Positions 47,742 through 55,800 of a stretch of 64,000 nucleotides of DNA are shown here, in pieces; positions within the stretch are counted from its first letter, which is position 1, and each line of letters opens with the position of its first letter. Position numbers and translations under genes: made by a program. A model generated the notes under the pieces. The model was not told where the DNA came from. It searched no databases and saw nothing but the letters and a program-made list of their open reading frames with translations. The stretch comes from Woronichinia naegeliana WA131 (GTDB taxonomy: Bacteria > Cyanobacteriota > Cyanobacteriia > Cyanobacteriales > Microcystaceae), in assembly GCA_025370055.1 (NCBI GenBank), contig CP073041.1, forward strand, positions 7,776,001-7,840,000, read 5' to 3'.

Positions 47742-49754
47742 ATGACAACTCAAGCAGCTTCTAGTCCTAATGCACTTGCTTCTTTTAACCAGTTTTTAAG
47801 AGATGTAAAGGCGATCGCCCAACCCTATTGGTATCCGACTGTCTCGAATAAAAGAAGTTTTTCTGAGGTTATTCGTTCCTGGGGAATGCTATCACTGCTC
47901 ATCTTTTTAATTGTGGGATTGGTTGGTGTAACAGCTTTTAATAGTTTTGTGAATCGTCGTTTAATTGATGTCATTATTCAAGAGAAAGATGCGTCTCAGT
48001 TTGCTAGTACATTAATTGTGTATGCGATCGGCTTGATTTGTGTAACACTGTTGGCAGGATTTACAAAAGACATTCGTAAGAAAATTGCCCTAGACTGGTA
48101 TCAATGGCTAAACACTCAGATTTTAGAGAAATATTTTAGTAATCGTGCCTATTATAAAATCAATTTTCAATCTGACATTGATAACCCCGATCAACGTCTA
48201 GCCCAGGAAATTGAACCGATCGCCACTAACGCCATTAGTCTCTCCGCTACTTTCCTAGAAAAAAGCCTGGAAATGCTAACTTTTTTAGCGGTGGTTTGGT
48301 CAATTTCCCGACAGATTGCCATTCCTTTACTTTTTTATACTATTATTGGTAATTTTATTGCTGCCTATCTAAATCAAGAATTAAGTAAGATCAATCAGGC
48401 GCAACTGGAATCAAAAGCGGATTATAATTATGCCTTAACTCACGTTCGGACTCATGCAGAATCTATCGCTTTTTTTCGAGGAGAAAAAGAAGAACTAAAT
48501 ATTATTCAGAGACGCTTTAAAGAAGTCGTAAATGATACGAAAAACAAAATTAATTGGGAAAAGGGCAACGAAATTTTTAGTCGGGGTTATCGTTCCGTCA
48601 TTCAATTTTTTCCCTTCTTAGTGCTCGGGCCTTTATATATCAAAGGTGAAATTGATTATGGGCAAGTCGAGCAAGCTTCGTTAGCTAGTTTTATGTTTGC
48701 ATCAGCCCTCGGAGAACTGATCACAGAATTTGGGACTTCGGGACGATTTTCGAGTTATGTAGAACGTTTAAATGAATTCTCAAATGCTCTAGAAACTGTC
48801 ACTAAACAAGCCGATAATGCCAACACAATTAAAACGATAGAAGAAGATCATTTTGCCTTTGAACACGTTACCTTAGAAACCCCTAACTATGAACAGGTCA
48901 TTGTTGAGGATTTATCTCTTACGGTTCAAAAGGGTGAAGGCTTACTAATTATTGGTCCCAGTGGTCGGGGCAAAAGTTCTTTATTAAGGGCGATCGCTGG
49001 TTTATGGAATGCTGGTACTGGACGTTTAGTGCGGCCTCCCTTGGAAGAAATTCTCTTTTTACCCCAACGTCCCTACATTATTTTGGGAACCTTACGTGAA
49101 CAATTGCTGTATCCTCTAACCAATCGTGAGATGACCAATACCGAACTTCAAGAAGTATTACAACAGGTCAATTTACAAAATGTGCTCAATCGGGTGGATG
49201 ATTTTGACTCTGAAAAACCCTGGGAAAATATTCTTTCGCTAGGTGAACAACAACGCCTAGCCTTTGCCCGACTATTAGTTAATCCTCCCAGTTTTACCAT
49301 TTTAGATGAGGCGACCAGTGCTTTAGATCTAACCAACGAGGGTATTTTATATGAGCAATTAAAAACTCGCAATACAACTTTTATTAGTGTGGGCCACCGA
49401 GAAAGTTTATTCAATTACCATCAATGGGTTTTAGAACTCTCTGCCGATTCTAGTTGGCAACTCTTAAGCGTTCAGGACTATCGCCTTAAAAAAGCGCAAG
49501 AGATGTTTACTAATGCTCCTAATAGCAATTCGATCAAGTCCGATATTACTATCAATAATAAGTCGGAAGATCAAGAAATAGTCCATCCTCTTGAAGGACT
49601 TTCTCATCAGGAAATGAAACTGTTAACAGACTTATCGCTCTCTAGCATTCGTAGCAAAGCTAGTCGAGGAAATCCGATTACAGCCAAAGATGGTTTTAAT
49701 TACCGTTATGACAAAAATCCTCAGATATTAAAGTGGCTCAGAACCTCACCTTAA
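47742..49754 (+). CDS. ABC exporter (fused membrane and ATPase), microginin-type
   Basis: 670 aa. The N-terminal membrane domain is of the SbmA/BacA-like ABC_membrane_2 type (hydrophobic segments at about 45-75, 90-108 and 180-205). The C-terminal nucleotide-binding domain has Walker A GPSGRGKSSLLRAIAG (about 404), signature LSLGEQQRLAFARLL (about 499) and Walker B FTILDEATSALD (about 519). A further 70-residue charged tail contains LSHQEMKLLTDLSLSSIRSK. It is the last gene of the cluster, 144 bp after the NRPS, and most likely exports the peptide. Published microginin clusters end with such a transporter. Confidence 0.88.
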   Translation: MTTQAASSPNALASFNQFLRDVKAIAQPYWYPTVSNKRSFSEVIRSWGMLSLLIFLIVGLVGVTAFNSFVNRRLIDVIIQEKDASQFASTLIVYAIGLICVTLLAGFTKDIRKKIALDWYQWLNTQILEKYFSNRAYYKINFQSDIDNPDQRLAQEIEPIATNAISLSATFLEKSLEMLTFLAVVWSISRQIAIPLLFYTIIGNFIAAYLNQELSKINQAQLESKADYNYALTHVRTHAESIAFFRGEKEELNIIQRRFKEVVNDTKNKINWEKGNEIFSRGYRSVIQFFPFLVLGPLYIKGEIDYGQVEQASLASFMFASALGELITEFGTSGRFSSYVERLNEFSNALETVTKQADNANTIKTIEEDHFAFEHVTLETPNYEQVIVEDLSLTVQKGEGLLIIGPSGRGKSSLLRAIAGLWNAGTGRLVRPPLEEILFLPQRPYIILGTLREQLLYPLTNREMTNTELQEVLQQVNLQNVLNRVDDFDSEKPWENILSLGEQQRLAFARLLVNPPSFTILDEATSALDLTNEGILYEQLKTRNTTFISVGHRESLFNYHQWVLELSADSSWQLLSVQDYRLKKAQEMFTNAPNSNSIKSDITINNKSEDQEIVHPLEGLSHQEMKLLTDLSLSSIRSKASRGNPITAKDGFNYRYDKNPQILKWLRTSP

Positions 49755-49769
49755 GAGATTCTAACGAAG

Positions 49770-49906
49770 GGGCGATCGCTTGACAAGGTTGATTTTAGGT
49801 TCTGGAAAGGTTTTTTGTGTCATATTTTTGGACGGCTAAACACCTGAATTTATTATACTCTGCTAAATTGCATCAAAACACCTCGTAATTGCATAGGAAT
49901 TTTCGC
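49770..49906. repeat. Direct repeat DR1 (about 140 bp)
   Basis: From GGGCGATCGCTTGACAAGG to TTTTCGCTACTG, more than 90 percent identical to 51207-51350. It includes the first 18 codons of the DUF5678 gene as a fragment (start codon complement at 49821-49823, - strand) and its upstream region. Confidence 0.88.
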
Positions 49907-50262
49907 TACTGCAATGTTCGCTGTCGTAATTTATTTCTGTCTAAGACGGTGAACATTCCTATCAAAGTCAAATCTTGCTCGTTAAGTAAACGTTTGAGAT
50001 GCTGATAGGGTTCTTCGGGAGTAAGCGGTTGATAACGGAAGTAAATAACTCCCATAGGTTTTGGTAATAATCGCCGAAAAATTAATTCTCCATAATCTCG
50101 ATCAAAGGTCAGAATAATTCTATTTTCTCGAACGGCTCTGGCAAGGACTTCAATATCTGGTATTCCAGGAGAGTCTTCCATAATAGAAGTAATATCTAAA
50201 CCAATATGACGCAATTTTCTAACACTTAATAAAGGAAAATTCTCATTTGCTAAAAACTGCAT
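49906..50262 (-). CDS. DUF5615 PIN-like toxin
   Basis: 118 aa. The N-terminus MQFLANENFPLLSVRKLRHIGLDITSI and the core ILTFDRDYGELIFRR are the hallmarks of DUF5615, a PIN-fold family with acidic residues suited to RNA cleavage (Glu7, Asp in FDRD). The start codon overlaps the stop of the DUF433 gene (TAATG), the usual antitoxin-toxin order. Its 3' end abuts direct repeat DR1. Confidence 0.88.
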   Translation of the reverse strand: MQFLANENFPLLSVRKLRHIGLDITSIMEDSPGIPDIEVLARAVRENRIILTFDRDYGELIFRRLLPKPMGVIYFRYQPLTPEEPYQHLKRLLNEQDLTLIGMFTVLDRNKLRQRTLQ

Positions 50263-50507
50263 TAACTGGCCTCACGAGAGATGGGTAGTGGATATAAAGT
50301 CAGATCTCGTATGGATTCGCTGGCAAATGCAAAAATAGCTTTTAGGGAATCAGGAGTGAGGGTAGGATAGTTTTCTAAAATTTGTTGTTCTGTCCAACCG
50401 ACGGCGAATAATCCTAAGATAAATTCTACGGAAAGTCGGGTTCCTTTAATGACGGGTTTACCGACTAATATGTTTGGATCAGAGTGAATATAAGTTTCCC
50501 AATTCAT
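50262..50507 (-). CDS. DUF433 antitoxin
   Basis: 81 aa. MNWETYIHSDPNILVGKPVIKGTRLSVEFILGLFAVGWTEQQILENYPTL is a textbook DUF433 protein, a helix-turn-helix antitoxin that partners DUF5615 toxins and probably represses the operon. One-base overlap with the toxin. Two further partial copies of its 5' end occur at 50921-50999 and across 51351-52777. Confidence 0.9.
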   Translation of the reverse strand: MNWETYIHSDPNILVGKPVIKGTRLSVEFILGLFAVGWTEQQILENYPTLTPDSLKAIFAFASESIRDLTLYPLPISREAS

Positions 50508-50561
50508 TATTGATGGCTCCTTATTTAGGGGACTTAGGGACGATAGTTTGGTTTTTTAAGT

Positions 50562-50783
50562 TCAGGAAAAGGCTAATTCTTTTTGCTCAATCGGATGGTG
50601 ATATAAAACCATTAACTGATTTTGATTTAAGGTCTCTAGGGCATAGGCGCGTCCATTGAGGTCACTAAATTCGACTTCAAAAACATCGGGTTCATAAACT
50701 TCGACAATGGTTCCAACTTGACCGCGATAAAGTTGGCAATGGGGAATATTTTCTAAGAGGGCAACAACATCTAATAGTTTCAT
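50562..50783 (-). CDS. DUF4926 protein
   Basis: 73 aa from the start MKLLDVVALLENIPHCQLYRGQVGTIVEVYEPDVFEVEFSDLNGRAYALETL, the whole DUF4926 fold (a small SH3-like barrel). Longer upstream readings lack coding character. DUF4926 genes commonly sit next to small TA-like genes in cyanobacteria. Function unknown. Confidence 0.78.
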   Translation of the reverse strand: MKLLDVVALLENIPHCQLYRGQVGTIVEVYEPDVFEVEFSDLNGRAYALETLNQNQLMVLYHHPIEQKELAFS

Positions 50784-50920
50784 AATTATATTTTCCCTTT
50801 TTGGGGAACGATATAATACCAAATCCGTTCTGTGAAACATCATTAATATTTTGTAGGGGTTTGGTTTCCAAATCCATAGAGTGTAAGACTTGGAGACCAA
50901 GCCTCTACCTTAAATTAAAA

Positions 50921-50999
50921 CGGAAAGTCGGGTTCCTTTAATGATAGGTTTGCCGACTAATATATTTGGATCGGAGTGAATATAACTTTCCCAATTCAT
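50921..50999 (-). pseudogene. DUF433 antitoxin 5' fragment
   Basis: 79 bp matching 50429-50507 with a few changes (MNWESYIHSDPNILVGKPIIKGTRLS), then unrelated sequence. No toxin follows. It is a relic of a second TA copy. Confidence 0.82.
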
Positions 51000-51029
51000 T
51001 TTAACCGTCTTTAAATTGCAGTAATCCCA

Positions 51030-51260
51030 TTAATAAATTGCGGTTATAAATTTTACTTTGCCATCTTTAAGATCGATGCGCTTTAGTAGCTCTGCGGATG
51101 AGCTTGCATCGGCGAGGAGACGATCGCCTTGTAATGCGACCCAGCGACCTTGATATTGTTTGCGATTTGCTTTGATCCAGTTTTGGCTTAGTGCTGTGTT
51201 GGGATCGGGCGATCGCTTGACAAGGTTGATTTTAGTTTCTGGAACGGTTTTTTGTGTCAT
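51030..51260 (-). CDS. DUF5678 protein
   Basis: 76 aa, MTQKTVPETKINLVKRSPDPNTALSQNWIKANRKQYQGRWVALQGDRLLADASSSAELLKRI. The QGRWVALQGDRLLA...AELL pattern is DUF5678, a small protein often found near retropepsin-like or TA genes. The first 18 codons and upstream region are duplicated at 49770-49906. Confidence 0.78.
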   Translation of the reverse strand: MTQKTVPETKINLVKRSPDPNTALSQNWIKANRKQYQGRWVALQGDRLLADASSSAELLKRIDLKDGKVKFITAIY

Positions 51261-51350
51261 GGTTTTGGACGGCTAAACACCTGATTTTATTATACTCTGC
51301 TAAATTGCATCAAAAAGCCTCGTAATTGCATTAGGTATTTTCGCTACTGT
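51207..51350. repeat. Direct repeat DR2 (about 140 bp)
   Basis: Second copy of DR1, in the same orientation, covering the 5' end and upstream region of the DUF5678 gene. The two copies enclose the TA pair, DUF4926 and most of DUF5678. Confidence 0.88.
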
Positions 51351-51409
51351 TCAGAGTGGATAGGGTGCGACTTTTAGTTGATGAAGGAAAAGAAAAGTGT
51401 TAACATGAG

Positions 51410-51838
51410 ATGAAAAGTGACAAAGAGGAAACAATGATGACAGCAAAACTAATTAATGTAGAGGGTTCAAAGATAAAAATAGAACTAACATTAGAACTAA
51501 GTCGTTCAATGTTGGATACAGAAATAAATATTCAAAAAGGCTTAAACGAAGTAGGTTGCATCGCCAGCAAAGAAGCCTTGAAATATTTAGATACAGATGG
51601 TTCACCCTTAAAAATCGGTGAAGAAATCTGGAAGAGTAAGGGAGAGCAACCGAAAGAATATCAAACACCTTATGGTGAGGTTATAGTGAATCGTCATGTA
51701 TATCAGCGTTCACCTTTGAGGAAAAACGTATTGCCCCTTAGAAAGAGAAGCAAGGATAATCATAACATCAACGCCATTATTGGCAAAACAGGTATCCTCA
51801 AAAATGTCAGGGATGGCAGGCAAAGAGGTGAAAAATGA
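51410..51838 (+). CDS. ISKra4-family transposase, frame A (copy 5)
   Basis: 142 aa, protein identical to copy 1, with the same leader and overlap. Confidence 0.75.
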   Translation: MKSDKEETMMTAKLINVEGSKIKIELTLELSRSMLDTEINIQKGLNEVGCIASKEALKYLDTDGSPLKIGEEIWKSKGEQPKEYQTPYGEVIVNRHVYQRSPLRKNVLPLRKRSKDNHNINAIIGKTGILKNVRDGRQRGEK

Positions 51839-52718
51839 TTTATTAGAAAATCATGGTAGAAAAGTAGCGCTATCCTATATCCAAAGATTGAGTGAAGCAG
51901 TAGGAAGTGTGGTACAGGCAAAAGAAGAAGCGTGGAGTTATGCCCCGCCCAAGGAGGATAGCCAAATTGCAACAGTGGGAATAGGATTAGATGGAACCTG
52001 TATGCTGATGTGTGAGGATGGCTACCGTGAAGCAATGGTGGGAACCGTTTCCCTATACGATAGTGAGGGAGAACGTCAACATACAATCTATCTAGGTGCG
52101 GCACCAGAGTATGGAAAAAAGAGTTTTCTAGAAAGATTAGAAAGAGAAATTGAGCGAGCGAAAAAACGTTATCCAGAGGCAACATTGGTCGGGATAGCAG
52201 ACGGGGCAGAATCAAATTGGAAGTTTTTAGAAAAGCAAACGGAAGAACAGATATTAGATTTCTATCATGCCTCTGGTTACTTAGGTGCCTTGGCAGAAGC
52301 GTTGCATCCGAATACAGTGTCAAAACAAAAAGAATGGTTGACTGAAAATTGTCGAGAACTCAAGCATGAAAAAGGAAAAGCAGGAGAACTGCTAAATCTG
52401 ATGAAAGAAGTCAAAGAAGAAAAAAGTCATTCTAAGAATCTTACCGAGAAACTACAAGCGGCGATTACTTATTACGAGAATCATCAGCATCAAATGGATT
52501 ATGCTGAATACTTAGAGAAAAAGTATCCGATTGGTTCAGGTGTTACGGAAGCAGCTTGTAAGACGTTGGTCAAACAACGATTATGTTGTTCAGGGATGCG
52601 ATGGAAGGAAAAAGGAGCAGGAATTATTTTGAGCCTACGAGCTTTGGTATTGACCAAGGAACGATGGAGTCAATTTTGGGCAAAACTTGATCAATATGGG
52701 TTCCCTGTAGAACCCTGA
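51780..52718 (+). CDS. ISKra4-family transposase, frame B (copy 5)
   Basis: 312 aa with complete catalytic blocks. Differs from copy 1 at ERQHTIYLG (shared with copy 3) and ERAKKRYPE, so copies 3 and 5 are the closest relatives. Confidence 0.8.
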   Translation: MAKQVSSKMSGMAGKEVKNDLLENHGRKVALSYIQRLSEAVGSVVQAKEEAWSYAPPKEDSQIATVGIGLDGTCMLMCEDGYREAMVGTVSLYDSEGERQHTIYLGAAPEYGKKSFLERLEREIERAKKRYPEATLVGIADGAESNWKFLEKQTEEQILDFYHASGYLGALAEALHPNTVSKQKEWLTENCRELKHEKGKAGELLNLMKEVKEEKSHSKNLTEKLQAAITYYENHQHQMDYAEYLEKKYPIGSGVTEAACKTLVKQRLCCSGMRWKEKGAGIILSLRALVLTKERWSQFWAKLDQYGFPVEP

Positions 52719-52800
52719 TTACAACAGCTTTTATCAACTAAAGGTCGCACCCAGTGGATATAAGTTTCCCAATTCATTTTAATTCTCCTTAAAAAGTTAT

Positions 52801-52865
52801 GATCCTCCCAATCCTCCTCATCACCCCCATCCTCCCCATCCTCCCCATCCTCCCCAATCTCCCCC
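52801..52865. repeat. Pyrimidine-rich simple repeat
   Basis: Near-tandem CCTCCCCATCCTCC units, directly after the stop codon of the CHAT gene (which is on the - strand). Strongly asymmetric purine/pyrimidine tract; no gene. Confidence 0.75.
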
Positions 52866-55800
52866 TCACCCCGTCCCCAAAGCCTCCAAAACTTCGTCAA
52901 CGGTTATGCCGAAAAGTTGGGCTAGAGCTTCTAAAATGCTGGGGTCTTGGGTAGTTTGATAAAGGCGAATTAAGGCTGGAATAGAAAAGGTTTCTAGGTT
53001 ATATTGATCGTTAAATTCAGCCAAAATAGATAAGGCTTGCAGGAAGTTTGTTTTTGCTTCTGGAAACTCCTCTAATTCTTCAGCAACCCTGCCCAACTGG
53101 TGATAGGTCATTGCTTGGTTATAGCGATCGCCGAATTCAACAAAGATAGCGATCGCCTGTTGATAGTTTTTTCTCGCTTCTGCATACTCTCTCAATTCCT
53201 GGGCAACCCTGCCCAACTGGTGATAGGTCATTGCTTGGTTATAGCGATCGCCGAATTCAACAAAGATAGCGAGAGCCTGTTGATAGTTTTTTCTTGCTTC
53301 TTCATACTCTCTCAATTCCAACGCTACAGTTCCCAACTGGCCATAGGTTCCTGCTTGGTTATAGCGATCGCCGAATTCAACTTTGATAGCGAGAGCCTGT
53401 TGATAGTTTTTTCTCGCTTCTTCATACTCTCTCAATTCCTGAGCAATAGCACCCAAATTGTGATAGGTTCTTGCTTGGGAATGGCGATCGCCGAATTCAA
53501 CAAAGATAGCGAGAGCCTGTTGATAGTTTTTTCTTGCTTCTTCATACTCTCTCAATTCCAACGCTACAGTTCCCAACTGGCCATAGGTTCCTGCTTGGTT
53601 ATAGCGATCGCCGAATTCAACTTTGATAGCGAGAGCCTGTTGATAGTTTTTTCTCGCTTCTTCATACTCTCTCAAGAAATATTCAACATTGCCCAACTGG
53701 TGATAGGTTCCTGCTTGCTCATAGCGAAACGCTTCGCTACTGGGTAAACCCAGACCGCCGAATTCAACTTTGATAGCGAGAGCCTGTTGATAGTTTTTTC
53801 TCGCTTCTTCATACTCTCTCAAATGCTCAGCAACCATGCCCAACTGGTGATAGGTACTAGCACTCCATATTTTCTTATCTCGTTCTTCTGTTTTGCTTAG
53901 AACTTGATAGGATTCTAAAGTTATCTCAAAATAGTGCTTGGCCTGTTCATATTGCGTTAGGTCTTGATAACTTGTAGCGAGACGATGTAAAGCAAAGCCA
54001 ATTTGATAACCTAATTCTCCTTGTTTAAATTCTTGAGAATAGTTTTCAAGACTATTACATACTGATTGAGCAGAAACATTTTTACTTTGAACATCATTAA
54101 TCAACTCAAAATATTTATACAAACAAAAGAAAACATCAATACTTTCTTGATTGGCCAAACAAATTTGCAACGCCTGATAAAGATTTTCATACTCCAACCG
54201 ACAAAAGAAAATTCCTAACTGTCGTTCCTGTGGCTCCTTCGATTCCATTAACTGATTATAGATATCTGCTAAACCTTGATAATAATTCTTAAAACCCGCT
54301 TGCAGAGCCTCACGAGTTGCTTTATCTAATGCGTTGAGTTTTGTCTTCAAAAAATAGGGAAAAACAGGTTGAATCGTTAATAATTCCTGTTCTTCGTCCA
54401 TTGGTTCCAGTAAACCCCAATGAATCGCTTCTTGAATGGCCTCATCAAACAACGAAAAATCGTAAGCCTGAAACGGCTCTAATTTCCGTAATTCTTCAGC
54501 ATAACCCGCAATTCCAAACCGAACAATAAACCCACTAAAAGGAGCCAAACACAACAACAACCGTTGCGCCTCCTGGGACAAATTACTGTGGGAATACTCC
54601 ACACATTTCAAAATACTCCTGGTGCGATCCTCACTGCCCGTATCCAAATCCACATCCGCCGCTTGCAATGCCGTCAACACCTCCCCAGGCGACTGACGCG
54701 ACAAATTCGGCAACACCACCTCCATCGCCAAGGGATAACCCGCTAACACCTTTAACAAACGCCCAAAATCAGCATCTTTCAACAAATCCTCCGCCCGACT
54801 CCTCGCATGACGCGCCAAAATCTCTTTCGCCAAATCCGTCCGCGCCTCTGGATCTAAACCCCGCAAACCATAAACATTACCCCGAATCACCAGACCTAGC
54901 CAACCCTCATCACTGCGCGACCCCAACAAAACCCGCGACTTACCGCCCACCAAGCGCGACAGAAAATCCCGTAACTTTTCCTGCTCCGTAGCATTTAACG
55001 TATTGGGAATCGCCAGAGGTTCCCCCGTCACCGACTCCAAATTATCCAAAATCAAAACACCATTGGCAGAACGCAACCAGGTCACCAACTTTTGCATCTG
55101 GGCCAAACCATTCATCGCCTGAAAACGACCCATCTCAAAACGGTCATAAACCTGTGATCCAATCGCAAACAAAATTTGATCCAACGTCCAAGCCCGCTCA
55201 TCATAGCCAAAATAGAAAATATGATCCGCAAAATGGGTTTTCTGCCACCATTCCCGCAAAAAATTCAGCAACGTCGTTTTACCCGTACCGCCCATCCCCT
55301 GCAATAACAAGACATTGTGACGATATAACCCCTTCTCAATGCGAAGAATATCCAAATCCCGTCCCACAAAACTATATTCAGGCGGATTAAATCGAAATTC
55401 CCTTGCTAACGACTCAAAATAATCTTCTTCTTCTTTTTGATCCTTAAAGTCTCGCAAATTAAAATTCACTGGCTGATTGCTATAAACTACTGGCAAAAGC
55501 CAATCTTCTAACTTAATAGACTGATTAAAATAGGCCCGCCGTTCCTTGACATTAAACAATTCCAATCGTCCTAAGCGAATCGCTTTTTCTATGGTTTCAC
55601 CACCAAACAACGCCTGATAGAGATCACGGATCAACATCGCCGCCGCCGTCACCGTGACGCTGTAGCCCATCGCCACCACCATCTGCATCCCCGCCGCCAT
55701 CAAACGACTCCCCAAACTCGTTTCCCGATAATCCTCTGCTTGCTCTGCCTGACTGCCCAACTGCTTACCCGACTGACAAGCATTGAGAATACAAACAGGA

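Larger units (their letters stand above)
51363..52752 (+). mobile_element. ISKra4-family element, copy 5 (intact, 1390 bp)
   Basis: 20-bp ends (left end with one change, GCGACTTTTAG) and the 8-bp duplicate AGTGGATA (51355-51362, 52753-52760). The target is a fragment of a DUF433 gene start: joining the flanks gives GTGGATATAAGTTTCCCAATTCAT, i.e. MNWETYIH on the - strand. Confidence 0.92.

Noticed and set aside
53100-53747. 215-aa + strand frame with repeated FSRFFILSQF text
   Set aside because: Antisense of the TPR repeats; the periodicity comes from the 120-bp repeat, not from a protein.
53090-53830. CRISPR array suspected from regular spacing
   Set aside because: The repeat is a 120-bp coding unit with no 25-38-bp repeats separated by unique spacers, and no cas genes are present.
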